Source: Streptomyces albireticuli (GTDB lineage Bacteria > Actinomycetota > Actinomycetes > Streptomycetales > Streptomycetaceae). Taken from it: a stretch of DNA of 64,000 bases. The stretch spans positions 5,861,501-5,925,500 of the forward strand of contig NZ_CP021744.1 in assembly GCF_002192455.1 (NCBI RefSeq), written 5' to 3'. Under the pieces are notes generated by a model. It made no database searches and was not told the origin of the DNA. It worked only from the letters and a program-made list of their open reading frames with translations. Each line of letters opens with the position of its first letter. Within the stretch, counting starts at the first letter, position 1. The position numbers and the translations under genes are program-made. Shown in pieces: positions 18,082-26,277 of the stretch.

Positions 18082-18867
18082 TCAGCCCCGTATCCGCACG
18101 CCGTAGCGGGTGCGGAGCACGTGCAGTTCCCAGTAGGAGACGGCGGTGACCGACAGCGGGCCGCCCAGCACGGCGGCGAGCTGCACCGCGAGCGGGCCGT
18201 TCGGCAGCCCGTCGCCCAGTGAGACCAGGTTGAGCACCCAGACCAGCACGGCCGTGAGCACGGCCGGGAGCGAGGCGTGCACATCGGCGGTGTTGAAGGC
18301 GTAGCGGGCCGCCGCGCCGGAGGCGAAGGCGAGGAAGGCCACCAGCCAGACGGCGAAGGGCACGCCCGTCACCAGGATCACCAGATAGAGCAGCAGGCCC
18401 AGGACGTACGAGACGTCGCTCAGGTACCGGGCCAGGAAGAGGATCCCGACGGCCGCGGTGACCGCGCCGACGGGGATGCCGAGGTACCAGCCGACGGCCT
18501 TGAGCGGGTAGCGCAGCCGGGAGCGCAGCAGGGGACGGTGCTCCGCGGGCGCGTACAGGATGAAGCCGCCTATCACGAGCGGCCCGACGAGTATGAGGAT
18601 CAGGGGCGCCAGGAAGACCTTGGTTATCCCGTCCTCGAACACCTCGCTCCAGCCGCCGTCCACGCCGTACGTCCAGATCATCAGGAACGTGGTCACGGCG
18701 CCCACGGCGGCGCGCAGCTTCTGGACGCGGCCGATGACCGGGTCGGCGACGCGGCCGGGGCTCGGGGTGGCGAAGATGGCCGCGGCCTGGGCGCGCGCGG
18801 TGCCCAGGAACACCAGACAGCCCGGGGCGTCGCTCGAGAGAACCGATTGCTGCTGCCTGCTCGCCAT
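18082..18867 (-). CDS. Multi-spanning membrane protein, unknown function
   Basis: This 261-residue protein has about six hydrophobic spans after a polar 45-residue N-terminus: roughly 52-68, 88-106, 125-145, 150-178, 185-205 and 215-235. The N-terminal part reads VIGRVQKLRAAVGAVTTFL before the first span. No catalytic motif is visible. It is monocistronic and lies between the fatty-acid gene and the Asp23 cluster. I recognise no family. Confidence 0.75.
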   Translation of the reverse strand: MASRQQQSVLSSDAPGCLVFLGTARAQAAAIFATPSPGRVADPVIGRVQKLRAAVGAVTTFLMIWTYGVDGGWSEVFEDGITKVFLAPLILILVGPLVIGGFILYAPAEHRPLLRSRLRYPLKAVGWYLGIPVGAVTAAVGILFLARYLSDVSYVLGLLLYLVILVTGVPFAVWLVAFLAFASGAAARYAFNTADVHASLPAVLTAVLVWVLNLVSLGDGLPNGPLAVQLAAVLGGPLSVTAVSYWELHVLRTRYGVRIRG

Positions 18868-18941
18868 GACATGGCCTCCCCCTGGGGGACGCCCGTGCCT
18901 GTCGACTCTCCCCCCGATCCCGGTCGATTACGCGGGGGAGT

Positions 18942-19718
18942 CTATCCAGGGGTCCGGGCGGTCCCCCGCCGGGGCGGGATGACCGCGGTGACCAGCACGG
19001 ACACGGTGACGGGGCCCTGTTCGGCGGCGGTCACGGCCGCCCGTACGGCGCGGGCCACGTCCAGCGGCCGGTGGCCCGCCGTGACCGCGATCTGGATCTG
19101 TACATGACGGATATCGCCGGGGGGTGACGGGGGCGGGGCGCCGAGGACGGGGTGGAGGCGGGCGACGCCGGGGACGCCGAGGGCGGCGCGGGAGGCTGTG
19201 TCGGAGGGGGCGGGCTGCCGGCCGCTCCGGTCCGCGCCCCTGCCGGCTTCAGCCGCCTCAGGGGTATCGGCCGCCCCGGCAGCCTCGCCGGGCTCTTCGG
19301 GCTCGCTCGTGACCTCCTCCAGCAGTGCCGTCACCCGCAGGTCCACGGCGCCGACCACCAGCCCCAGCTCCCGCTCGGCCGCCGACCACAGGGCGGAGCG
19401 CAGCCGCTCCGCCACGGCGGGCAGCGGCTCGCCGGCCGTGGCCGCGAACTCGGCCGTCACCCGCAGCGGGCCCGGGGGCAACCCGCTCGGTGGAACCGGC
19501 ACCGCCGGGCGGGCGGCGGTGACCGGGTCGTCGAGGGCGAGCCGCAGCCGGCCCAGGCGGAGCCCGGGCACGGCGGCGCCGCCCGCGCGCCGCAGCGCGC
19601 CGGCCGCGGCGGACTCCGCGATCCAGGCGCCGTCCGCCGGGCCGCCGAGCGGCAGCAGCCTGCCGAGCCCGAGCTGCGCCCGTACCGCCCGTGTCCACCG
19701 GTCCGCGACCACCGTCAC
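18942..19718 (-). CDS. Conserved protein of the Asp23/Gls24 cluster (divergent gene)
   Basis: This 258-residue Ala-rich protein has two similar halves. Each ends in an Asp23-like strand pattern (VVGAVDLRVTALLEE near 127-141 and TAAEQGPVTVSVLVTAVI near 232-249), joined by a Pro/Ala/Glu-rich linker. Databases often carry a misleading virus P10 label for it. It is transcribed away from the Asp23 operon from a shared 193-bp region. A role in envelope stress is inferred only from this context and the weak internal similarity. Confidence 0.72.
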   Translation of the reverse strand: MTVVADRWTRAVRAQLGLGRLLPLGGPADGAWIAESAAAGALRRAGGAAVPGLRLGRLRLALDDPVTAARPAVPVPPSGLPPGPLRVTAEFAATAGEPLPAVAERLRSALWSAAERELGLVVGAVDLRVTALLEEVTSEPEEPGEAAGAADTPEAAEAGRGADRSGRQPAPSDTASRAALGVPGVARLHPVLGAPPPSPPGDIRHVQIQIAVTAGHRPLDVARAVRAAVTAAEQGPVTVSVLVTAVIPPRRGTARTPG

Positions 19719-19846
19719 CCCTCAGCCGTCAGGTCAGCCGTCGTCCCCAGCCTGCCCCACCCGGACGCCCCCGGCCGGTCGACTCACTCGGACAGCGGCC
19801 CGCGCCCGGCCCCCGGCCCGGGTGTCCCGAGCGGTACCCGGGAACC

Positions 19847-19859
19847 CCACCTAAGGTGG
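19847..19859. promoter_or_regulatory. Inverted repeat in the divergent Asp23 promoter region
   Basis: CCACCTAAGGTGG (6-bp arms around one base) lies in the 193-bp region between the two divergent transcripts, 53 bases before the asp23 ATG. It could be an operator for either direction. A GGGTAC-like element is present nearby on the minus strand but I cannot assign a sigma factor. Confidence 0.4.
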
Positions 19860-19911
19860 CAAATGGAGCCGTAGACGTTTTTCCTCCCCCCTGGGAAAGA
19901 GGCGATCGACG

Positions 19912-20334
19912 ATGACCGACACCACTTCGAAGGAGTCCCCGGCCGCGCCCGCCGACCGCGGCCGGACGACCATCGCCGACGGCGTCGTGGAGAAGATCGC
20001 CGGCCTGGCGGCCCGGGACGTGGTCGGGGTGCACGCGATGGGCGGCGGCCTCGCCCGCACCTTCGGCGCGGTGCGCGACCGGGTGCCCGGCGGCGGGAAG
20101 TCCGTCGCCCGTGGGGTCAAGGCGGAGGTCGGCGAGGTCCAGACGGCGCTCGATCTGGAGATCGTCGTCGATTACGGGGTCGCGATCGCGGATGTCACCC
20201 GCGTGGTGCGGGAAAACGTCATCTCAGCGGTGGAACGCATGACCGGTCTGGAGGTCGTCGAGGTCAACATCGCCGTGAGCGACGTGAAGTTGCCGGACGA
20301 GGAAGAGGACGAGCCGGAGCAGAGGCTCCAGTAG
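19912..20334 (+). CDS. Asp23/Gls24 family envelope stress protein
   Basis: This 140-residue protein has the full Asp23 domain. RTTIADGVVEKIAGLAARDVVGV starts it, DLEIVVDYGVAIADVTRVVRENV follows, and VVEVNIAVSDV closes it before an acidic tail. In Firmicutes, Asp23 is held to the membrane by AmaP, and an AmaP homologue is present in this operon. It is the first gene of a five-gene plus-strand unit. Confidence 0.9.
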   Translation: MTDTTSKESPAAPADRGRTTIADGVVEKIAGLAARDVVGVHAMGGGLARTFGAVRDRVPGGGKSVARGVKAEVGEVQTALDLEIVVDYGVAIADVTRVVRENVISAVERMTGLEVVEVNIAVSDVKLPDEEEDEPEQRLQ

Positions 20335-20345
20335 AGGAGCGCACG

Positions 20346-20537
20346 ATGAGCATGGCCGTGGTCGGCATGATCGCCGGTATGGCCCTCGCATTCGCCGGGT
20401 ACTTCGGCGGGTTCGGAGCCTTCCTGCTGGTGGCTGCCCTGGGCGCGATCGGTTTCGTGGCGGGGCGATTCCTGGACGGTGACCTGGATCCGGGCGACTT
20501 CTTCCGCCCGCGCGAGCGGGACGAGCGGCGGCGATGA
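20346..20537 (+). CDS. Small membrane protein of the Asp23 operon
   Basis: This 63-residue protein has a single long hydrophobic stretch (about 3-46, probably two spans with a Gly-rich turn) and a charged C-terminal tail DFFRPRERDERRR. GAGGAG lies before the ATG. Small proteins with this layout are regularly found next to actinobacterial asp23 genes. Function unknown. Confidence 0.82.
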   Translation: MSMAVVGMIAGMALAFAGYFGGFGAFLLVAALGAIGFVAGRFLDGDLDPGDFFRPRERDERRR

Positions 20538-20584
20538 CGGACGCGTTGGGCGCGTGGGACGCGTGAGGGGTGTGGTGAGGGCGC

Positions 20585-20923
20585 GTGGTGGAACCGGCTG
20601 AGCGCGGCGCGACCCGGATCGCCGACCGTGTCGTCGCGAAGATCGCCTCCCAGGCGGCGCGGGAAGCGCTCGGCGACGCGGCGACGGAGGGGCACACCCC
20701 GCCGTACGCGACGGTGACGGTGCACGAGGACGCGGCCCGGGTACGGGTCTCGGTGGAACTGGGCTACCCCTCGGACCTGGGCGCCCGCTGCGCCGAGGTC
20801 CGGCGGCGGATCGTGGAGCGGGTAGGGACGCTCGCGGGCATGGAGGTGCCGGAGGTGGCCGTCACGGTGGAGCGGCTGCACTCGGCGCAGACGCGCGCAC
20901 GGGGTGGGGAGCGGGTGCGATGA
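20585..20923 (+). CDS. Second Asp23/Gls24-like protein
   Basis: This 112-residue protein is a shorter, diverged Asp23 domain: GATRIADRVVAKIASQAAREALG, then VSVELGYPSDLGARCAEVRRRI, then MEVPEVAVTVERL. The start is GTG. Its stop overlaps the ATG of the next gene by four bases (ATGA), so the two are translated together. Two Asp23 paralogues in one operon suggest a hetero-oligomer, which is inference. Confidence 0.85.
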   Translation: MVEPAERGATRIADRVVAKIASQAAREALGDAATEGHTPPYATVTVHEDAARVRVSVELGYPSDLGARCAEVRRRIVERVGTLAGMEVPEVAVTVERLHSAQTRARGGERVR

Positions 20924-22005
20924 GCGGGACGGTGCCGGGCGCCGGGCCGGACGACAGCATGGGTGGTGCCCCTGCGGGTTTCCCCGCGGGGGGCCGCGCC
21001 GGCGATCCTGCCCCGGCTCGTACCGGGCTTGAGGGAGAGGGCTCCGGCCGGGGTGGTGACGCTTCGGTGGGTGGGCCTGCCGGTGTTGCTGGTCCCGGGT
21101 CCGCCGGCGGGGGTGTGCCCGTGCTTCTCGGTCCTGGCTCCGGGGAGGGTTCCGGCCGGGGTGGTGACGCTTCGGTGGGTGGGCCTGTCGGTGTTGCTGG
21201 TCCCGGGTCCGCCGGCGGGGGTGTGCCCGTGCTTCTCGGTCCTGGCTCCGGGGAGGGTTCCGGCCGGAGTGGTGACGCTCCGGCGGGTGGGCCTGCCGGT
21301 GCTGCTGGTTCAGGGTTCGCCGCGCGGTCCGGTGAGGGGACGGGCCGGGGTGGGGACGACCCGGCGGACGGGCCTGCCGGTTTCTCCGGTTCCGGGTCCG
21401 GTCCTGGCTCCGGTGGGGGGCCCGGTCACGGTGGTGATGCCCTGGAAGCGTCCCCGGGCGGTCGGCGGGCCGGGCGGTTCTGGGCGGTGCGGCGGTTGCC
21501 CGCCGCGCTCGTCGCCGCCGTGGTGCTCGGCACGGCCGGCCTCTTCCTCTACGACGTGGCGGCCGTACGGGCCGGGCGTCCCGCGATGGGCTGGCGGCGG
21601 CGGCTCGCGCACGAGCTGGCGAGCCGGCGGCTCGACGACGCCTGGATCCTCGGCGGCGCCGCGGTGGCCGTGCTCGCCGGGCTGTGGCTGATCGCCCTCG
21701 CCGTCACCCCCGGGCTGCGCCGGGTGCTGCCGATGCGGCGCGAGAACGCGGACGTCCGGGCCGGCCTGGACCGCCGGGCGGCGGCGCTGGTCCTCCGCGA
21801 CCGGGCCATGGAGGTCGCCGGGGTCCGGTCCGTCCGGGTGGACGTGGGACGCCGCCGCGTCAGGGCGCGGGCGCAGTCCCACTTCCGGGACCTGGACGAC
21901 GTACGCGCCGATCTGGACACCGTACTGGCCGAAGGCGTACGGCAGCTGGGCCTCGCCCGGCGGCCCGGGCTGTCGGTCTCCGTACGCCGGCCGGCGAAGG
22001 GGTGA
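20920..22005 (+). CDS. DUF6286-like membrane protein with Gly-rich tandem repeats
   Basis: This 361-residue protein has a disordered N-terminal half (about 1-175) of Gly, Ser and Pro, which includes two nearly identical 36-residue repeats and a third decayed one. Two membrane spans follow (near 190-210 and 240-260). The C-terminal Asp23-like domain carries MEVAGVRSVRVDVGRRRVRAR and SHFRDLDDVRADL. The C-terminal part matches the actinobacterial DUF6286 group found with alkaline-shock genes. It overlaps the previous gene (ATGA) and precedes amaP by 7 bp. The N-terminal expansion is the unusual feature. Confidence 0.82.
   Translation: MSGTVPGAGPDDSMGGAPAGFPAGGRAGDPAPARTGLEGEGSGRGGDASVGGPAGVAGPGSAGGGVPVLLGPGSGEGSGRGGDASVGGPVGVAGPGSAGGGVPVLLGPGSGEGSGRSGDAPAGGPAGAAGSGFAARSGEGTGRGGDDPADGPAGFSGSGSGPGSGGGPGHGGDALEASPGGRRAGRFWAVRRLPAALVAAVVLGTAGLFLYDVAAVRAGRPAMGWRRRLAHELASRRLDDAWILGGAAVAVLAGLWLIALAVTPGLRRVLPMRRENADVRAGLDRRAAALVLRDRAMEVAGVRSVRVDVGRRRVRARAQSHFRDLDDVRADLDTVLAEGVRQLGLARRPGLSVSVRRPAKG
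21037..21340 (+). repeat. 108-bp tandem repeat within the DUF6286-like gene
   Basis: Two units (21037-21144 and 21145-21252) are 106/108 identical, differing only at unit positions 6 and about 44. A third, diverged unit begins at 21253. The period of 108 bases equals 36 codons, so the reading frame is kept. The unit starts GAGGG(C/T)TCCGGCCGGGG. Confidence 0.9.
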
Positions 22006-22012
22006 GCGCGCG

Positions 22013-22609
22013 GTGCTGAGAGGTGTGAACCGGATCCTGACCGGGCTGGCCGGTGCCGTGCTCGTGGCGCTCGGCGCCGCGGTGCTCATCGGCTCGCTGG
22101 ACCTCCAGCGGCGCTGGGGCTTCACGCTGCCGTCCGCGTGGCCCTTCGACGCCCCCGGGGACGTCCTGCTCGGCCGGGCCGACCGGCGCAAGTGGCGCGC
22201 CGAGGGCTGGTGGTGGCCCGCGGTGATCGCGGCGCTCGCCGTCGTGGTCCTGCTGGCGCTGTGGTGGCTGCTGGCGCAGCTGCGGCGAGGCCGGCTGCGG
22301 GAGGTCCTCGTGGACAGCGGGGACGGTGAGGCCGTGGTGGTGCGGGGAAGCGCGCTGGAGGAGGTGCTGGCCGCGGAGGCGGAGTCCTCGGCCGGGGTGG
22401 AGCGGGCGCTGGTGGTCCTGCGGGGACGGCGCGTGGCACCGGAGGTGCGGGTGGGGCTGACGCTGGGGCCGCACGGGTCGCCGGAGGCGGCGGTGCGGGG
22501 GCTGTCGGCGGAGGTGCTGGCGCATGCGCGGGAGTCGACGGGGGTGGAGCGGATTCCGGCGGAGGTGCGGGTGGGGGTGGTGCGGCACCGGGCGGAGCGG
22601 GTGGGGTGA
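22013..22609 (+). CDS. amaP: Alkaline shock membrane anchor protein AmaP-like
   Basis: This 198-residue protein has the AmaP layout: an N-terminal span (about 5-24), a loop with WPFDAPGDVLLG, a second span (about 66-88) and a soluble domain with EDGEAVVVRGSALEEVL-type sequence. In S. aureus this protein anchors Asp23 to the membrane. The GTG start follows the previous stop by 7 bp. It closes the operon and is followed by the compound palindrome terminator. Confidence 0.85.
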   Translation: MLRGVNRILTGLAGAVLVALGAAVLIGSLDLQRRWGFTLPSAWPFDAPGDVLLGRADRRKWRAEGWWWPAVIAALAVVVLLALWWLLAQLRRGRLREVLVDSGDGEAVVVRGSALEEVLAAEAESSAGVERALVVLRGRRVAPEVRVGLTLGPHGSPEAAVRGLSAEVLAHARESTGVERIPAEVRVGVVRHRAERVG

Positions 22610-22664
22610 CCGGGGGCTTCCCCGGCCCGCCGGTCCCGATACCGGGGCTCCGCCCCGGACCCCG

Positions 22665-22741
22665 GTCCTCAAGCGCCGGACGGGCTGATTTTCAGCCCGT
22701 CCGGGGGCACCTCCCAGCGGTAGCTGGGGGAGCTTGAGGAC
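22665..22741. terminator. Compound palindrome; bidirectional terminator and repeat
   Basis: Outer arms GTCCTCAAGC (22665-22674) and GCTTGAGGAC (22732-22741) pair perfectly. Inside is a 13-bp hairpin with a TTT loop (22676-22704) and a 6-bp CCCAGC/GCTGGG hairpin (22713-22728). It lies between the convergent amaP and SDR genes. Related sequences occur at 10330-10376 and 60633-60680. Confidence 0.8.
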
Positions 22742-22783
22742 ATCCGGGAAGGGGCGGGGTGGGGAAAAGGCCCGCCGCAGGCG

Positions 22784-23539
22784 TCAGAACCCGTGCCGCG
22801 CACCCCCGTCCACCGGCAGCATCAGCCCCGTCAGATACGACGCCGCCGGCGACAGCAGGAACGCCGCCGCCCGCCCGAACTCCTCCGGCGTCCCGTACCG
22901 CCGCAGCGGGATCTCCGCCGAGTGCCGCGCCCGCGCGGCGTCCGCGTCGCCGGAGAGCGCGTCCAGCTCCCGCACCCGGTCGGTGTCGATGCGCGCCGGG
23001 AGCAGGCCGACCACGCGGATGCCGCGCGGGCCGAGCTCCACGGACAGCGACTTGGCGAAGCCCGCGAGCCCCGGGCGCAGGCCGTTGGAGACGGTCAGGC
23101 CGGGGATCGGCTCGTGCACCGACCCGGAGAGGACGAAGCCGATCACCCCGCCCTCGGAGAGCTCCGCGGCGGCGGTCCGCGCCATGCGGACGGCGCCGAG
23201 GAACACGGAGTCGAACGCCGCCCGCCACTGCTCGTCGGTGTTGTCGGCGGCGGAGCCGGGCGGCGGCCCGCCGACGCTGACGAGGACGCCGTCGAAGCGG
23301 CCGAAGCGCTCCCGCGCGGTGGCGATCAGGCGCGCGGCCACCTCGGGGTCGGCGTTGTCCGCCGCCACCCCCACGGCGCGCTCGCCCAGCTCCTCGGCGG
23401 CGGCCGTCACGGACTTCTCGTCCCGCCCGGTCAGCACCACCTTCGCGCCGTCGGCCACCAGCTCACGGGCCGCCGCGTTGCCCAGCCCACGGCTCGCGCC
23501 GGTGAGCACGTACACCCGGTCCTTCAGTCCAAGATCCAT
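22784..23539 (-). CDS. Short-chain dehydrogenase/reductase, divergent active site
   Basis: A 251-residue Rossmann-fold protein with the cofactor loop TGASRGLGNAA (about 13-23), the adenine-site Asp in AADNADPEVA, and SVGGPPPGSA in place of the usual NNAG. Ser is present in VLSGSVHEP, but where YxxxK is expected the sequence reads VSNGLRPGLAGFAK: the catalytic Tyr is absent and Lys is replaced by Arg. This may be a clade with another mechanism, or one that only binds cofactor. It starts 4 bp after the GH15 stop and is therefore in that operon. Confidence 0.82.
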   Translation of the reverse strand: MDLGLKDRVYVLTGASRGLGNAAARELVADGAKVVLTGRDEKSVTAAAEELGERAVGVAADNADPEVAARLIATARERFGRFDGVLVSVGGPPPGSAADNTDEQWRAAFDSVFLGAVRMARTAAAELSEGGVIGFVLSGSVHEPIPGLTVSNGLRPGLAGFAKSLSVELGPRGIRVVGLLPARIDTDRVRELDALSGDADAARARHSAEIPLRRYGTPEEFGRAAAFLLSPAASYLTGLMLPVDGGARHGF

Positions 23540-23543
23540 GGCG

Positions 23544-25328
23544 TCAGTCTGCCGTGCCCGTCCCCCTCAGGGCCAGGGCCGTCCCGACCAGTCCGATGTG
23601 GCTGAACGCCTGCGGGAAGTTGCCGAGTTGGCGCAGGGCGACGGGGTCGTACTCCTCGGAGAGCAGGCCGACGTCGTTGCGCAGGGACAGCAGCCGGTCG
23701 AAGAGCTCCCGGGCGTCCTTGGTGCGCCCGGTCAGGTGCAGGGCGTCGGCCAGCCAGAACGAGCACACGAGGAAGGCGCCCTCGCCGCCGGGCAGCCCGT
23801 CGACGGGCTTGTCGTCGAGGCTGTAGCGGCGGACCAGGCCGTCGCGCGCGAGCTCCCGGCGGACGGCGTCGACGGTGCCCACGACGCGGGGGTCGTCGGG
23901 CGGCAGGAAGCCGACGCGGGGGATGAGCAGGGTGGCCGCGTCTAGCTCGGCGGAGCCGTAGGACTGGGTGAAGGTGCCGCGTTCCTCGTCGTAGCCGTGC
24001 GCGCAGACCTCGCGGTGCACCTCGTCCCTTATGGCCCGCCAGCCGTCGAGATCGCCCCGGAGCCCGGGGTGCGCCTCCAGCGCGCGGACGGCCCGGTCGG
24101 CGGCGACCCAGGCCATCACCTTGGAGTGGACGAAGTGGCGGCGCGGCCCGCGGATCTCCCAGATGCCCTCGTCGGGCTCGCGCCAGTGGCCCTCGATGAA
24201 CTCCATGAAGCTGCGCTGGAGGTTCCAGGCGTGCGGCTCGGCGGCGATGCCGCCCTCGCGGGCGACGTGGAAGGAGTCGATGACCTCGCCGTAGACGTCG
24301 AGCTGGAGCTGACCGACGGCGCCGTTGCCGACGCGGACCGGGAAGGACCGCTCGTACCCCGCGAGCCAGGGCAGCTCGGTCTCGGGCAGCCGCCGCTCGC
24401 CCGCGAGGCCGTACATGATCTGGAGGTCGGCGGGGTCCCCGGCGACCGCGCGCAGCAGCCAGTCGCGCCAGGCGCGGGCCTCGTCGGCGAAGCCCGCGGA
24501 GAGCAGCGCGCCGAGGGTGAGGGTGGAGTCGCGCAGCCAGCAGTAGCGGTAGTCCCAGTTGCGGACGCCGCCGAGCTCCTCGGGCAGCGAGGTGGTGGGG
24601 GCCGCGACGATGCCGCCGGTCGGCGCGTACGTCAGCGCCTTGAGCGTGATCAGCGAGCGGAGGACGGCCTCCCGGTACGGGCCGTCGTAGGTGCACCGGG
24701 CCGCCCACGCGCGCCAGTCCTCCAGGCTGTGCCGGAGCGACTCCTCCGGGTCGACCAGGGCCGGCCGGGGCTCGTGCGAGGGGTGCCAGGTCATGACGAA
24801 GGCGACCCGCTCGCCCTCGGAGACGGTGAACTCGCAGCGGGTGCTGAGGCCCTTGCCGTAGGTGCGTACGGGCGGTTCGCTGCGCAGCCAGATCGAGTCG
24901 GGGCCGGCGACGGCGACGCGGTGGCCGTCGCAGCGGCGCATCCACGGCACCACGTTGCCGTAGTCGAAGCGCAGCCGGAGCACGCCCAGCATGTCGACGG
25001 AGCCGGAGACGCCCTCGACGATCCGGACGATGTCGGGGGCGGTGTCGCGCTGCGGCATGAAGTCGGTGACCTTGACGGTGCCGGTCCCCGTCTCCCACAC
25101 CGTCTCCAGGACGAGGGAGTCCGCCAGGTAGGAGCGCCGGGTGCACACCCCGGCGCCGTCGGGCGCGAGTCGCCAGTGGCCGTTCTCCTCGTCGCCCAGG
25201 AGCGCGGCGAAGCAGGCCGCGGAGTCGAAGCGGGGCAGGCAGAGCCAGTCGATCGAACCGTCCCGGCCGACAAGGGCGGCGGTCTGGAGATCGCCGATGA
25301 GCGCGTAGTCCTCGATGAGTGCTGACAC
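23544..25328 (-). CDS. Glycoside hydrolase family 15 protein (trehalase-like)
   Basis: A 594-residue cytoplasmic enzyme. It begins MSALIEDYALIGDLQTAALV and DGSIDWLCLPRFDS, the start typical of actinobacterial GH15 trehalases such as the mycobacterial enzyme, and has the (alpha/alpha)6-barrel motifs GGVRNWDYRYCWLRDST and YGEVIDSF. No signal peptide is present. GTG at 25328 is chosen because it gives the conserved N-terminus; the open frame runs on to 26192 only because the opposite SURF1 gene is GC-rich. The likely reaction is hydrolysis of trehalose or related alpha-glucosides. Confidence 0.9.
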   Translation of the reverse strand: MSALIEDYALIGDLQTAALVGRDGSIDWLCLPRFDSAACFAALLGDEENGHWRLAPDGAGVCTRRSYLADSLVLETVWETGTGTVKVTDFMPQRDTAPDIVRIVEGVSGSVDMLGVLRLRFDYGNVVPWMRRCDGHRVAVAGPDSIWLRSEPPVRTYGKGLSTRCEFTVSEGERVAFVMTWHPSHEPRPALVDPEESLRHSLEDWRAWAARCTYDGPYREAVLRSLITLKALTYAPTGGIVAAPTTSLPEELGGVRNWDYRYCWLRDSTLTLGALLSAGFADEARAWRDWLLRAVAGDPADLQIMYGLAGERRLPETELPWLAGYERSFPVRVGNGAVGQLQLDVYGEVIDSFHVAREGGIAAEPHAWNLQRSFMEFIEGHWREPDEGIWEIRGPRRHFVHSKVMAWVAADRAVRALEAHPGLRGDLDGWRAIRDEVHREVCAHGYDEERGTFTQSYGSAELDAATLLIPRVGFLPPDDPRVVGTVDAVRRELARDGLVRRYSLDDKPVDGLPGGEGAFLVCSFWLADALHLTGRTKDARELFDRLLSLRNDVGLLSEEYDPVALRQLGNFPQAFSHIGLVGTALALRGTGTAD

Positions 25329-25357
25329 GCCGAGCGTCTTCCCGCGCGACGGCGGGG

Positions 25358-26218
25358 CTACTCCGGTGAGCTGCCCGTTCGGACGGCGCCCTCGGCCCCG
25401 GCCGGTTCCGCCTCCGCCGCCTCCGCCGCTCCGGTCACCTCGGGCCCGGCCGCCCCCGCCGCCTGCTCGGCGGCTTCCGCCGCCCGGTCGCGGCGCTCGC
25501 GGCGGACGAGGATCACCCAGCCGACGGGCACGAAGCCGGTGAAGAGCCACCACTGGACGGCGTAGGCCATGTGCGGGCCGATGCTGTCGTGGTCCGGGGC
25601 CGGTACGAGCGCGGGGCCCCGGTCGCCGGGCTCGGGGGCGGTCAGCTCGATGTAGCCGCCGAGGACGGGGCGGTGCAGCTCCTTGGCCCGGCGCTCGCTG
25701 TTGACCCGCATGACCTGGCGGGGCGGCAGTCCGGCGGTGTCCTTGATGCCGCTCGCGTCCGTCTCGTCGGCCCGCAGCCGGCCGGTGACGGTGACCTTGC
25801 CGGACGGCGGGGCCGGGACCTCGGGGAAGCGGGTGAGATCGCCGGTGGCCGGGATCCAGCCCCGGTTGACGAGGACGGCGCGGCCGTCCGCCAGCACCAG
25901 GGGGGTGAGGACCCAGTAACCCGACTTGCCGTTGGCGTCGGTCCGCATCCGGACGACGACCTCGCCCTTGGTGTCGTACGTGCCGCTCGCGGTGACCTGG
26001 CGCCAGACGTCCTCGCGGGGCACGTCCCGGCCGGGCCGGGTGAGCTCGGTGACGGGCACGGGGTCGGCGGAGAGGCTGCGGGCCACCAGGTCGTTGCGCG
26101 CGACCCGGTGCTCGTGGCGGTGGAACTGCCAGAAGCCCAGTTTGATCATCACCGGGATGAGCACGAGCCCCACGAGCGTGAGGATGACCCATTGCCGGGA
26201 CAACAGGAAGCGATACAC
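25358..26218 (-). CDS. SURF1-family cytochrome oxidase assembly protein
   Basis: A 286-residue protein with the SURF1 layout: an N-terminal span (about 10-29, VILTLVGLVLIPVMIKLGFW, then QFHRHE), an extracytoplasmic domain with LVNRGWIP, and a second span (about 210-230, MAYAVQWWLFTGFVPVGWVIL). A long Ala/Glu tail follows. It probably helps haem a insertion into the aa3 oxidase. The GTG at 26218 matches the usual MYRFLLSR start; an ATG at 26257 would add 13 residues. Neither has a clear ribosome site. Confidence 0.88.
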   Translation of the reverse strand: MYRFLLSRQWVILTLVGLVLIPVMIKLGFWQFHRHEHRVARNDLVARSLSADPVPVTELTRPGRDVPREDVWRQVTASGTYDTKGEVVVRMRTDANGKSGYWVLTPLVLADGRAVLVNRGWIPATGDLTRFPEVPAPPSGKVTVTGRLRADETDASGIKDTAGLPPRQVMRVNSERRAKELHRPVLGGYIELTAPEPGDRGPALVPAPDHDSIGPHMAYAVQWWLFTGFVPVGWVILVRRERRDRAAEAAEQAAGAAGPEVTGAAEAAEAEPAGAEGAVRTGSSPE

Positions 26219-26277
26219 GCGTTTGACGGTACCTGGCGGGGTTCGCCCCATTGGCATCGGGTCGCGCGGGCCGCCCG

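Noticed and set aside
18942-19718. Baculovirus P10-like protein
   Set aside because: The similarity sometimes claimed is probably low-complexity; the domain pattern and location fit the Asp23 cluster.
21037-21340. CRISPR array
   Set aside because: The repeats are directly adjacent 108-bp coding units with no spacers.
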